DNA of 64,000 nt, from NCBI RefSeq assembly GCF_030272615.1, contig NC_081414.1, positions 304,998,164 through 305,062,163 of the forward strand, read 5' to 3'. The DNA is from Cryptomeria japonica. Lineage: Eukaryota > Streptophyta > Pinopsida > Cupressales > Cupressaceae. Each line of letters opens with the position of its first letter. Positions within the stretch are counted from its first letter, which is position 1. Shown in pieces: positions 22,437-34,800 of the stretch. Both the position numbers and the translations under genes were made by a program. A model generated the notes under the pieces. The model saw nothing but the letters and a program-made list of their open reading frames with translations. It ran no database searches and had not been told where the DNA came from.

Positions 22437-25400
22437 ATGAGAGGCGCCATAATGAGGCCCAACCTACCCAAACTAGGTCACAATTATTTCCTAGTTAGTT
22501 CATTCCCAGAAATGGGAGATACTTCATTAGCTCTAGCGGACCTCTCTGATTTCCTAGAGAGAGCCAAAAACCCAGTTCCGAATTCAATGATGGAAAGAAT
22601 AGTGAAGAGTGGTTTGGTTGAAGCCGCAACATTCCCCATTGTTGTACCATGCCCAGAGTTGGTACTAGAATGTATGAATAGGTATGATGCAGAGTACAGA
22701 TGCATCAGGAATGTCAATGGTGAAGTGTTGTTATAAATTGACAGAGAAACTATAATGACAGCAATGGGTATACCTCATAAAGGTCCATATGAGGACTAGA
22801 CTATTGGCACATCATATTCATTCTTCTCTGAGAAGAAGAGCACTTATAGAAGTGTGATTGCAATAAATTGGCTACTGAAGATTCAAAAAGGGGGATCTAG
22901 ATTGTCGAGGCCACTTACCAGAGAAAACTTCATAGCGGAGGTGTGGGTCATTGTCATTCTTTTGAATAGGTTAAAAGGGAATACCCATGCCTTCTATTGG
23001 GAAGACTGGATGTACTTCTATATCCAAGTCATGTTGAATGAGAGCGCCTACCTGGATTGGGGGTAGGTAATTGCAGAAAGATTGCATGAAAGTCTAAACA
23101 GGTTTGCAGGAATGATTGGCTTATTTATGTCATCTTATTTGTTTTATATGCTTGCATTTACCCGAGATTGGAATGGATTGCATCATGAACCTTGGATTGA
23201 TGGGATAAAGGTGTATGAATATTATCCTCACCTGCAGGAACATAAATATGTAGAGAATTTTATGAGGTGGAATGACATCTTCGTAGGGAGATTGGTTCAC
23301 GAGTTACAAGGAAACATAAATAAGAGATTGACAATAGAGGCCATGGAATTCATCAGCATTTATGGTAGTTATTTTATCCAATTTCCCCAGTTCACTTATA
23401 TTCAAGTTGGCGATTTCCAAGATGAACCTTTCAAGTTGCCTCGATTTGTATTAGATAGCTATGTTATAATTGAAGTCTGTCGTCAACTGGCACACATTGA
23501 CAAAAAGAGTGGAGGAAAGTCTAGGGTGATATTTCCCATGGAACTTGGCCATTATAGTTGTGCATCTATTTCAGATGCATTGAACCTTGAACTTGAATTC
23601 AAAAAGTTCAAGATTCAACCATATGTTGCCAGATACAAATTTGATAGTCAAGCATTTGCTAGAGAAAATTTAGAAGTGGACAGTGATTTTTGGCATGAAC
23701 CTCAATTGGAGGATTATTGGGAAAATTGTGTTGATGAGTTCAAAGTCCAGAGAAGGTTGTGGTCAAGGTTCACAATTCATCAAATTATCACAATGGGTCT
23801 ATCCATGAATTTTTCTAGCATGCAAGAAGAAGGAGATGAAGAAGTAGTCGACCCCGAGTTTGATGAAAATATATAGGTACATCCTATTCCAGAAATTGAT
23901 TGGAGTAGAAAAGGAGATGATAGAATTCAATCCAAAACCTTTAATGTAATCAAAAGAACAGAGAAATGGTTGAAGGATCATCGTTTCAAGCAAAAGCTTG
24001 TTCATGCACTTAAGGATAAGAAAGTTAGTCGAACTCATGTGGCTTCCCAAACATCTCTCCCTTCTTCTAATATTGTTGTTGATATTGCAGATAAAAGGAA
24101 ACAAAGGAAGAAGAAGACTAAAAACATAGGTCTAGGAGAGTCTTCCATAGGTTCAGCTTCCACCCGTGTTACCAGATCACACAGCAGGAAAAGTAATCAA
24201 AAAACCTTGGCAAGTTCACTGGTAGTGGACTTAGATTCTGAAAAAGAAATTCAAGAAACAAAGTCTGCCCAAATACAAGATCAACCCCTCCTAGATGCAG
24301 CAGACAGTGGAAAATAAATCATGCAACCTGAAGATTCTGGGAATACTATAGCCATTGTCACCAATGATCAACAATCACCATTGCCAAAGGAAACATCCAC
24401 CACTCCTAAGTGGCTGAGTGCCTCACTTACCAAAAAGAGGAACGTCATCCCTATTTCGATCCCAATAGAGGATATGGTTAGCAAATGCCTAGGAAGGAGT
24501 TTAAAGTCCAAAAGACTCAAAATAGAAACCATGATTGATGTGGATGAGCAAATGGGACACTGGGTTGCAGAGGTAGCTAGACCTCCAGTAGATAAAGAGA
24601 TTGATAATGTTACTGAGAAAGATTTTATCATTGAAAAGATTGATCTAGGGACAACTTCTCGGGCCGCTGGTGTAAAACACTTGGAATCTTCAACTAAAAT
24701 GATTCTCACAAGGACCTTGAAGGATGAGAAAGATAAAAGTAAGATGAAGCAAATTATAATTTAGATGGCCCAGTATATTAATGCTATCTAGAACCTAAAT
24801 CCTCAGCCTCTCTCTCAGGTTTCCTTATCATTCGACCCAAAATCACCTTTAAATTAGAAGTTACTTGATCAAGTTCAAAGGAGCCGAATGATCACAGATG
24901 TTTTTAGCAAATGGCTTGAATCAATTGCACAGCAAGGGACAAGTTATATCTCTGATTTGGTCAAAGTGTTTGAGAATGCAGAATCTGTTGGGAAAGAGAT
25001 AGAAACATAGATGGTTACCTGGGCGAAAGAAAATAATAAATGGTTAGCTATGTTGAGGCAGATGAGAGACACACAAAGATATGGGATAATGAACTTCCTC
25101 ACTGAGAAGATGGTGCATGGCCTAGATGAAAACATACTCTTTGTTTGCAAAGAAAACATTGAGTGGAGGAACTCAATCATTCAGCAAGGACATGAAGAAT
25201 TCCTCAAGATTTTAAAAGAATTGAAGGAGTTGACTGACACTATGCAAAAAGACATGAAATGCATAGATCTTCAGCTCTTAAGAGAGGATAAGAAAACACT
25301 TGAGGATTCATCACAAATGATTCAGGCCTTCAAAGATAGCATACAATAGGTTCGGGAAGAAAAGTCCTTAACAATTGAGGACTTATCAAAGGTCGCAAGA

Positions 25401-25631
25401 GTCGAATCTATGTTAGATCTCTATTTTGATCATTTGGAGATGCATAAGAATAAAGTCCTGTAGGTAGGTAAAAAGAAAGAAGTATGGAAGCAACGAATTT
25501 TACACATAGGTCTCCCACATTATCAGCGCATCTTAAGCTTCTCAACAACTCACCTGGAATGGCAGAACATTCAAAGTACTCTCGAATCACAAGATAGATA
25601 GGTTGAAGCCACATCAGTTGTTGGAGCTTGA
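22437..25631 (+). pseudogene. GL1 gene: ~1,064-aa protein of unknown function
   Basis: One uninterrupted frame from ATG 22437 to TGA 25629-25631 with twelve internal stops (22734, 22797, 23064, 23874, 24315, 24762, 24786, 24855, 25008, 25347, 25461, 25599) and no net frameshift. The N-terminal ~480 residues look globular; around residue 320 is QFPQFTYIQVGDFQDEPFKL followed by PRF, and near 430 LEDYWENCVDEFK. A Lys/Ser-rich linker follows, then EKDFIIEKIDLG near 740, then a helical, probably coiled-coil tail. The GL2 gene shares all these landmarks. I do not recognise the family; a distant relation to PMD-like retroelement ORFs is possible because GEVLL...MGIP resembles that fold's core. No enzyme motif is evident. 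Confidence 0.7.
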
Positions 25632-25782
25632 TCGTGCTTTCTTTGCTCGTGGCTCATGCCACGGTTTTAGTTTAGTTATCGCTTTTCAGTTTTATGAAAC
25701 TAGACTTCTTTAAACTTTAGGATAAAGAGTTAATTATTTAACTCTGGTTTTATGTGTAACAAACTCATAGCCTAGAGGATAT

Positions 25783-25788
25783 TTATAT
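25783..25788 (+). promoter_or_regulatory. TATA-like element after the GL1 gene
   Basis: TTATAT in GGATATTTATATGG, 150 bases past the gene's stop. If GL1 is an LTR this could mark the U3/R border. Weak on its own. Confidence 0.3.
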
Positions 25789-26680
25789 GGTTGGATAAGT
25801 CTTTTAATAGGGTCCAAAAAACTTTGATTTGGAGGAACAAATTTGATTTTCCTTGAATTTCTCAGAACTGATATTTTTGGTACTTGAATGAAATGCTATT
25901 TTGATGCAATATTTTAAATTTGTGTGTTTGAAGGATTAGTGGTCTCTGTTGAGATGTATGTTGATGTGTGAAATATGTCATTTCATTACCAGTTCTTTCT
26001 GTTTTTGTGAATTCATTGATTTTCGTTGTTTACAAGAAATTTTCATTGTTGTTTAAATGGCACTGATCCCCCTTGTCCTATGAGGCATGAGCGAGAATCG
26101 ATCAGTATTTACACTACTTGAGTTTACTTTATTTTGAGTTTATTGAATGAACATGTGCAGAAGTAGAAGTCTATGATCTCTACACTTGAAAATAGATCTT
26201 TGTGGCATTCTTTTGTGTTGATGCATGAATGCAAAAGCCTTTCACGCTTTCTGGTGAAAAGTGTATTCATTTCTAAATTAACTGCATTAAAATTCATTGT
26301 AAATCTCACGAGGAGCTGCCCTCTAATGCAGAGGATGAACCATAATTTGGTTCACCCAACTATTGGTTCATTTTCTTTCCTTTCATAAAGGGTGTACATG
26401 AGTCAATATTGTAATATACATATATAAATTAAAGAAAGGACAAATCTATTAACCAACACTTAATAATAAAAAAAAATCTACAATAAGAATGATGTAAGAA
26501 CACTCTCAAGACTGACCACAATGAATTCAACACAAAGTCTAAATGCCAAAGATGTTCTCTTATTTGATCAAGTTTGTAAAAAAACAATATGAACTCAAAG
26601 TTTCACTTTTCTCTTCACTTCGACAGAGTTTTGTTGCATAAAATTAAAGATTCCTCACATTTACAAAGAGAACCCTCGTA

Positions 26681-26686
26681 TTTATA
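26681..26686 (-). promoter_or_regulatory. TATA box of the X LTR
   Basis: Minus-strand CCTCTATAAATACGAGGG. It separates the palindrome array (upstream) from the ACTTTG hairpins (downstream), so the array lies in U3 and the hairpins in R/U5. Confidence 0.6.
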
Positions 26687-26975
26687 GAGGAGGGGTTGAG
26701 ATAAAAAGTAGGAAAAAGCCAACTAATTATGACTAAGTCAAAAGTAGAGTTCTACTTCACTTAGGACTTGTGCAATCCTACATGAAAAAATGTATATACA
26801 ATGAACCCTGAAGCGTCAATTTTCAGCTACAAAAATGTATCTACAACTAGAAAGCATGAAAAATAACTATGTGTTTCAGAGTCATCTGGTCCCAGTGTGT
26901 GGAATCTGGAATTTGGAGTGGAGTGCAATTTTGATTTGAAGAATTCCTAGAGTTAGACAAAAAAGACAAAAAAAT

Positions 26976-27572
26976 TGCAAATCAGACTTATAACCCCAAT
27001 TTACACTTAATACAAATTGGACTTATATGGTGTAATTGTGTAGTTTGGGTTTATAACCCCAAACTACACTTGGAATAATGAGTAACAAGCTAGGTATAGT
27101 TTGGTTTCATAAACCTGAACTACACTTATTCATGGGTGAAAAACCAGATTAGTGTAGTTTGGGGTTATAAACCTGAACTACACATAGTGTAGTGCTTTTG
27201 GTGTGGTTCGAGGTTATAACCCTAAAATACACTTGGTGAAATATTTGGAAACTTGGTGTAGTTCATAGTTACAACCCTAAACTACACTTGGTGAAAGTAA
27301 TGATAATTTGGTGTTGTTTGGAGTTGTAACTCCGAACTACACCTTGGTGTATGTTCACAAAAAAATATTGGTTTAGTTCAAGGTTATAAACCTGAACTAA
27401 ATCTAGATGAGATGGGATTTGGTGTAAGTTTGGAGTTGTAACTTTCAACTACACCTACTGACGGGACTGCTAAAATGTGTAGTTTGGAGTTACGAACTAC
27501 ATCAAAAGGTGTTGATCAAAAACCAAAACATGTAGTTTTGTGTATTTCAGGGTTACAAACCCCAAAATACAT
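26976..27572. repeat. palindrome array A
   Basis: Ten clear palindromes of about 32 nt plus a weak one at the left end: 27038-27069, 27094-27125, 27152-27183, 27201-27232, 27256-27287, 27311-27342, 27371-27402, 27421-27455, 27475-27501 (arm shortened) and 27541-27572. Centres are 49-67 bases apart, mean about 56. A typical arm is GTGTAGTTTGGG; centres are TTATAA, GTTACAA or GTTGTAAC. The first listed has perfect 12-bp arms around an 8-nt loop. Confidence 0.9.
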
Positions 27573-27610
27573 CTTTTCCAAAGACAAGGGAAAAATCAGA
27601 GTTTAACCTT

Positions 27611-28291
27611 GAATATACACCTAAAAATTAAACTAAATCTTGAAAGAACACTTTGTCAATTTTTCAAATTGATAACTTGGAATACAAATTGAAATGACTT
27701 CATGGGGACCAAAATGTGAAAGAGAAAAATAAAATTTCACCTCAATCAATGTACTTAGAGCACATGAACTACAAATTAGATAAAATTTGTAGGGGTTATC
27801 CCATATTTTCGTCAAATCTGAAATTGGGGATAATAGTTAGCTCTAACTAGGGAAATTCCTTCGATCGTTGAAATGATTAAAGGGAGAAGAATCCACAACT
27901 CTAAGTGCATTTATCCATAGGGTTATATATTCAAGCAACAAAAGACACCCCGAATATACACCTAAAAAATAAAAACTAACTCTTGAAAGAACACTTTCTC
28001 AATTTTTCAAATTGACAACTTGGAATGCAAATCGAGATGACTTCTTGGGGACCAAAATGTGAACAAGAAAAATATAATTTCACCCCAATCAATGTTCTTA
28101 GTGCACATGAACTACAAATTGGAAAAAAATTGTAGTGGTTATCCCATGTTTTCACCGAATTTAAAATTGAAGATAACAATTGGCTCTAACTAGGGAACTT
28201 CCTTTGATCATTGGTATGATTGAAGGGAAAAGAGTCCAAAAATCTAAGTTCATTTATCCATAGGGCTATAAACTCAAGCAACAAAAGACAC
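27611..28291 (-). repeat. ~340-bp tandem duplication in the X LTR
   Basis: 27611-27948 and 27952-28291 align throughout (GAATATACACCTAAAAA... to ...CAAGCAACAAAAGACAC), period 341. Partial further copies lie at 30216-30301 and 36276-36434, the latter two being halves of one unit split by GL2. Confidence 0.85.
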
Positions 28292-28635
28292 AAAGACAAA
28301 AAGGAAGACAAAACTAACTAAAAACAACCTACTGAAATAAGACACAACTTTGTGCAACTACACTTATTGGAAAAGGAAACTAACCTAACCTAGACTAACC
28401 AACAATGGAAATATCTTCAAATGATAGAATTAATTGGTACTCAAAAGTAGTTTTCCTTCTTAAACAAGGTAGAATGTGTTACATGATCATAAACAACCAC
28501 AACTAGTTGAAGCATGAATAGTTGTACCATAGCTTGAAGTGCCACTTTCTAGAAGAAATGAACGAATGCACTTGCGTCCTCAAGTTGTTCATATGTACTG
28601 CTAATCCAAAGTGGATCAATGAAACTGGGTTGCCC

Positions 28636-30010
28636 CTAATCAATTGTAAAATCATCTTTTGTCTTACTCCCAATTATATATTCATACTCAGGTATAAGTG
28701 TGACCTTTGATAACCTGCTAGCTTCCAACCAAGCTAGATGTCTTAGAGGACATCCCCTTGATAGGATGTAGATCGAACTCTTCTTGCCAGTTCCACCTTT
28801 ATCAGTCGCTTCTTCCACCACAACCTCATGTTGAGTAAACTGAGTTTCCTCATATGATTCAAGTGGAAACATGACTACATAGATTGCTTCATCATGTTGC
28901 TCACAAACTTTAGATTTTGGAGAATTTGAGTGGTCATCAAGACTTGAGCAAAATTCCTCTATTATGTTTGTGAAAAGATCTTCATCAAGTTCCTTGGTAT
29001 CTTCCAATGTATGCACAATATGTTGATGTTTATGAGCTTGGAATTTAGATGCATTCTTCTCATTTTGTTCCAAATTTAATTTTACCTTCATGCATGTCCA
29101 TCTTTTCACATCTCAAGACATGATTTTCCTCCTCTACCAACACCTTGGCAAAGTGGCATTCATCCTTCTACTTGTTGTTCCCCATGGTATCTAACATGGT
29201 CTTTTCTTTTGTTTAACAAATTTTTGGTATTGCATAAACCAGATATGAGATTCACCAACTATGTCTGCTTTCTTCTCCTAGAAGAGATTATCAAGATCCT
29301 TTTTTTTAGATTCAGAGTTCCCCACTACTGCATTTGTTGGTGGTGCTTCAAGTATGAAAGAATCTTGTTCTAATTCTTGGCTGCATAATTGGAAGCATTA
29401 TTTGGTTAAGTCCTCACGATATCTTTGTAAGAGATAAAAGAAGAACCGTCTGATAACTGCTTCTTAAGCACTAACACTTCATTAGCCATCCTCTACACCA
29501 TGGGATCTATTTTTCTAGTAGAAGATGATTCCATAGAAAAGTTTTCTTTGGACCCATTCAGCTCTATCCATTATCTTGCCTGAAAGGATAAGATCATCTT
29601 CAATTTCAATTTCCAAGGTTTGTGCTACTACGAGATTAACTAGTTTCTCTTCTCAATAGAAAACTTACCTTAGGCACTTAAGCATTGATAAAGAAACACT
29701 TCAAATTATCAGCTATAGGTTGAGCAATAGCTAGAATTTTATATATCAGCTTGTTGAAGTGGGAAACAAATTCACACATAGGTACATGAGATTTTTTTTT
29801 TAATAGGGTAAGTCAAGCCAATAGAGCATGAGAATCTTCAGCAAGCTTAAACCTTGTCTCAAACTTAGTTCTAAGAGTAGCCTAGTTTGTGATGGTCTAT
29901 GGCATGAGGTGGTAGAATAAATCTGTAGCCACACCTTGTAGAGTTTCAATAAAAAGTCTCACTAAAATATCCTCATGTTCCACACCAAGCACACGACATG
30001 CAATATAGAA
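28636..30010 (-). pseudogene. X gag-like region
   Basis: Read right to left from about 30010: FYIACRVLGVEHEDILVRLF, then ETLQGVATDLFYHLMP, LRTKFETRFKLAEDSHALLA and CEFVSHFNKLIYKI. This matches the retrotransposon gag domain (PF03732 type) of Ty3/gypsy elements, which forms the virus-like particle. Downstream is an acidic stretch with an open frame at 28636-29109 (157 codons; QHDEAIYVVMFPLESYEETQ, ending DDFTID). Several stops and at least one frameshift lie between them. No protease or reverse transcriptase follows. Confidence 0.65.
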
Positions 30011-30019
30011 GGTAGCAAT

Positions 30020-30301
30020 GTTATAAACCTGAACTACACCTCGGTGAGATGGGACTTTGGTGTAAGTTTAGTGTTGTAATTCTAAACTACACCTAGTGAT
30101 GGGACTAGTAAAATGTGTAGTTTGGAGTTACAACTCCGAACTACACCAAAAGGTGTTGATCAAAAACCAAAACATGTAGTTTGGTGTATTTCTGGTTTAG
30201 ATAGGTGCAAAATTAGAGTTTAACTCCAAATATACACATAAAATAAAAACTAACTATTGAAAGAACACTTTGTCAATATTTTAAATTAACAACTTGGAAT
30301 G
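30020..30301 (-). repeat. second X LTR copy with three array-A palindromes
   Basis: Repeats 27340-27670 with small differences. It restores the palindrome that is shortened at 27475: 30114-30145 reads GTGTAGTTTGGAGTT / AACTCCGAACTACAC-like. GL2 begins at 30302. Confidence 0.75.
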
Positions 30302-30507
30302 TGTTGTCGTCATTTTTTTCGTTTTGCGTGAAAACATGATAACCCTGCGATTTTTTTTATAATTCGCCTCCTTTTCTTTCAAAGTCAAAAAAATGAGAAA
30401 TTTTGGTCGTCTTATTCGTCACTGAATATGCGTTATTTGGTGATGAAATTCCCTCATTAAGTTAAAATTTCAAATTTTCAATTTAAAAAGTAAACTTCCC
30501 TGTTTTG

Positions 30508-31697
30508 ATGCAAAATCGGGTTTTAACTCCGATTTTGCATTATTTTTGGTTATTTAGTGTAAAACCGAGTTTTAATTGCATTTTTTCACTTAATAATTGA
30601 TTTGAGTACAAACCGGACCTGTAGGTCCGATTTACACTTTTTAATATGCTTGATTTGTAATTAATATTTTGGAGTTCATTTTGAATTGGGTTTCTTTAAC
30701 CATTCATCTTCTAATTAGTGCCCTAATTTTTCATTATTGTTTTCTTGTTGGATTGAAGAGCTCGATTTTCTTAATATTTTTTCATTATTCATGGTATGTA
30801 TCGGTTTCCCAAAGCTTTGGGTTTTTTTTGTTCTTCTTTATCATGCCCTAGTTTTTTGTATTTTAGTTGAAGTCGAATTTGAAACCCGATACATATTGAA
30901 ATGTGCATCGGATTACAAATCCGACTTCATTCTTTGCATTGTTGGCTTGAATAATGGTATGGTGGGACTGTGTGTCCGTCGCACACCATGATTCATATCA
31001 TGGTGTCGGGCGGACACACACCCCCGTCGTTGTATCTTCCCCTTGTTTTATTTCTACAAAGATGTTAGGGCGTGGATATGAACCCGACCCTCACCACGGT
31101 CAAATGACTGTGGTGGTGAACAGGGTCGTATCCTTGTCTCACCACGTTTTTATTCCTTTCATCCCAGTCAGTGGTGGGGGGGTTTGTACCCCTAACAACC
31201 ACCACTGTGTGTAGTGATGGTGGTCAGGGTTACAAACCTGACCACCACTTGTTTTGCCCTATTTTTTTTTTATTAGATGTTGTTCAGGGTTATATCCCTA
31301 CTCGACATCCTTTTGATGCTTCTTCCTTTTTTGTTAAGCGTTGGTTGGGGATGAAATCCCACCCGACACTGATTTGGATCTTCCTTTGTAGATGTCGGTT
31401 GGGGTTACATTCCTTCCCAACACCAATTGTTGTTTATGTTAAAGTATGAATTGGAGCTATAATCCCAATATACATTTGATTAATTTGCTTTATCATATGA
31501 TGTAAATCGGAGTTATAACTCTGATTTACATTGAATTATGAGTTCTTCCTATAATGTAAATCGGAGTTATAACTCCACTATACATTATATTTTGATTTAT
31601 TTTTATGAGATGGAAATCGGACTTATAAGTTCGATATGCATTTTGTCTTGGTTTTTCACCTAATTGGTGCAAATCGGACTTATAAGTTTGATTTGCA
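30508..31697. repeat. palindrome array B
   Basis: About sixteen palindromes. Best ones: 30508-30540 (ATGCAAAATCGG, perfect 12), 30606-30637, 30969-31020 (10+10 bp, see findings), 31074-31133, 31171-31205, 31214-31249 (TGGTGGTCAGG, perfect 11), 31276-31309, 31337-31370, 31391-31423, 31444-31474, 31500-31531 (15-bp arms, one G-T), 31551-31588, 31610-31641 and 31668-31697 (14-bp arms, two G-T). From 31231 on, centres are 52-61 bases apart. Arms change from unit to unit while pairing is kept; the core stays close to GGGTTATAACCC or GACTTATAAGTC. Confidence 0.9.
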
Positions 31698-31837
31698 TCT
31701 ACACCACACACACACAAATTGGTTATTTTTAATCAATTTGTTATAAATCGTTGGATTTTTTGTATCAAATTAAGATTTCTATGGTGGCTAATCATGTCAA
31801 ATGATAATATTTTCACATTGTAGTGCACTTATTGCAA

Positions 31838-34800
31838 ATGTCAGAACCTTCTTCCAACAATAAATCTATGAAGTTCAAAAAGAAAGAAATCTATCCAGTG
31901 TTTCCTCCTTCGTACATGTCTTCTAATATTGACAATATTAGGGATACAAATATCGGTCATATGGATCTTGAAGAATTTATCAAGAGAGGAAGAGAGCCAC
32001 CAGTGTCATACCTAATACTACCTACTATTAACAGTGAGATACATTTAGTAGCTACTTTTCCCATGTCCACGTAAAATCTAGAGTTTTTGTTGGCTTTAGC
32101 CAAAAGATATGATTCTACCACCAAATCTGTTAAGGAACCAGATGGAAAGAAAACACTCATCAAACTAGATGAGGATTTCTTTGATACCATCTTCAAATTT
32201 TTACCTATAGATCAATATGCAGTCAATAGTGGCATACTTCGATAAGAATTCAAAGAAGTGTCAAAGGAATATAAATGACAATTGTCTTATAAGAAGAAGA
32301 TCTATTGGGGTTAACAGATTGTGGATGCCCTATGTGAGAAATTGACCAAGGTTCTTACCACCTTGAAATTATACATGACTTATTATTTGGTCTATGCAAC
32401 TGCCTCCATGAGGCATTTTCCAGGATTGTCTACCATATGTGACAAGAGCAAGGTTCTTGTTTATAAATGTTTCACTCAATTGACTCTCAAGGAGAGTATC
32501 TTTCATTTCAGAAGGGTTAATGATGCTTTCTTCACTCACTATATGTGTTTGTTTGACAAATATCTTGAAAACAAGAGAGTGCCAGAAGAAGCCTAGACGG
32601 TTGTGATTGAGTATGGTTTTATTTTCTTGTAGTTTCCTATATTCACTTATATCAAAATTCATTGTTTTGACAAGGAACTCTTCATGCTGCCAAGGTACCC
32701 ATCTGGCAATATTATTCTTATGGAGATGGAACGCCAAATAATTTGCATTCATGAGCTCCAATCAAGATCTCATAAGACATGTCTCAAGTTCTCTATTACC
32801 ATAAGGAGATACTCTATCAACTCTATCTACAAAGCCCATGATATGGAGGAAGAGATGAGGAGGGTAACCATGAGGTTCTTCAAGGCTAGAAATTATTTTG
32901 ACTATCAGGGTATGAAGAATAAGATCAAAAATAATTACACCCATGTACATCGAGTTGAAGATGTATGGATAGATTGTAGGACAGAGAAATATATCTAAAG
33001 AATGGATTATTGTCGTCTTACAGTTGAGCAGATTGAGAATTTTGACCTCGCTAAAGTTCTATAAGATCTTGAGGAAGATGGAATTATTATTAATCCTACA
33101 TATAAAAAGGATAACATTGCTAGATTACCGCAACCTTCCATTCAATGGTCCAAAAATAAGAATACTTTGGTAAGGGATAGGTTTCAAAGAATTCTTGACA
33201 ACATGAGTGTTTTGTTGAATCTATATGGTGTGTAGTTGAAGCCCTTCCAAGTTAAATCTTTTGAAGAAGAAGATGCAGGACCTAAAGGGAAATTTTTTGA
33301 GCTCAAGACCACTAATAGACAAGATCATATAGCTTCTAAGGGTCCTAGGTTCAAATTCATTGTTGGAAAAGGAAAATATCAAGGTGAGTCTTCAAACCAG
33401 GAGACTCAAGTTGATGATGTTGAACAAGAAGAAGATGAACCAACAAATGAACAAGAGAAAGTTGAAGGAGATTTTGATGAGGGAGAGTTACCTAAAATAC
33501 CAAGTACTTCCCAATTTCAAGAGACAAGTGAAGGTGGTCCTCCTACATTAGGTGATGTTCCAGTTACTTCTTCAGTTCTTGTTATTGATATTGTTCCTTT
33601 GGTTTTTGTTGTGACATTACCACCCCAAGCTCTTGTAGTTCACAATATTCCTTCCACTTATACAAGTCAATCTGCCTTGGATATACCTCATGACAACCTT
33701 GATACTGTTTTTCTCCCCAATTTTTCTAACGTTACTTCTTCTATGTTAGAACAATTTGATAGTTTCATGATGGATACCCAAGTTCCTCCTAAGGATCCTG
33801 TCATTTCTAATCCACCCAATATTGTCACCTCAACTCCACCTATTGTTACTATGATTGTTCAATCTCAAGAGTTGGCAAATCAAGTGTTAATTGTCAGAGC
33901 TGGTGAAGATTCTTCATTGCCACCTTGGTTAGTATTTAACACTCCCAAGAGGAAAAAGCAAGTTGTGTCGCCAGATGACTTTGATTTTAATAAGTTGATA
34001 TATGTCAAGCCTAAGGGTAAGAAGAAGGCCAAAACACTTTCCAGAGTTAGAGTGGATGAGTCAAAGAATAAATATGTGGAAATGGCTATTCCTCCTCCAA
34101 ATAGAGATCTTGATAAAGTGCAGCCCACTGATTATGTTATCAAAAAGATTGATCTAGGAAAAAAAACACATGAGGGTACAATTAAGGATGTTGAATCTTC
34201 CTTTTGGAATCTTGTGACAATGTACAATGAAGAGAAGGTGAAGAAGTATAGACTGAAAAATCAGGTTGATCAGTTGACTGAGGTTTTGATCAAAATTACC
34301 AAGTCCTCTGAGGTAACTGAGTCGATCACTTCTTAAATAGATGAAAACATTGTAAGTAAATATGAGTAGATAAATTCTTGTGGGAGAATAGTGGGAGAAT
34401 GGATGAATAGGTTGTTGAGTTGAGGGACTCATATCTTGTTTTCAACAGTTACCTTGGTAAGCAGTCTTGAGGAGGTAAAGGTTGAGATTGATAATACTTT
34501 GAATTTGTTCTCAACTAAACTGGAAACACATAAAAATAATTTTGACTCTTGGTTGAAGTTAGAAGATTTCCAGTTAGATGTTTTGGTTGATAATGATGTG
34601 ATCCCATCAAGGAGTATATACATTGAACAAAGGGGAATTCTAGAACATAAAACGAATACCCTTGAGACGCTTATCAAGGATTTGTGAAAAGCTTAAAGGG
34701 AATGCAATGATAAGGGTAAGGACATTACTGAGAAGATATGATCTCTTCCATGCACTTTCCTCGATGAAAATAAAAAACCTCCCCAATAGGATGTTATCAT

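Larger units (their letters stand above)
21537..26458 (+). mobile_element. GL1: giant LTR-like insertion with an internal gene (TSD CTTAA)
   Basis: Starts TGTTAGTCC and ends CTATTAACCAACA; CTTAA flanks it at 21532-21536 and 26459-26463. The target is the R/U5 part of the X LTR, which is otherwise continuous on both sides. At 4,922 bp it has no gag, pol, primer-binding site or internal terminal repeat, so it is best read as a solo LTR. It carries three long palindromes, then a 1,065-codon gene in the same direction, then 0.8 kb with a TATA-like TTATAT at 25783. A non-autonomous element that lost one LTR is the alternative. Confidence 0.75.

Noticed and set aside
30669-31449. Overlapping small plus-strand ORFs
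   Set aside because: They lie across array B and only reflect the palindromes.
26976-31697. Palindrome arrays read as a CRISPR array
   Set aside because: Spacing is regular, but the repeats are not identical, spacers are related, the arms vary, and the surroundings are plant retroelements.
33360-34128. Frames in other phases over the GL2 gene
   Set aside because: Shadows of the main frame, which has the conserved landmarks.
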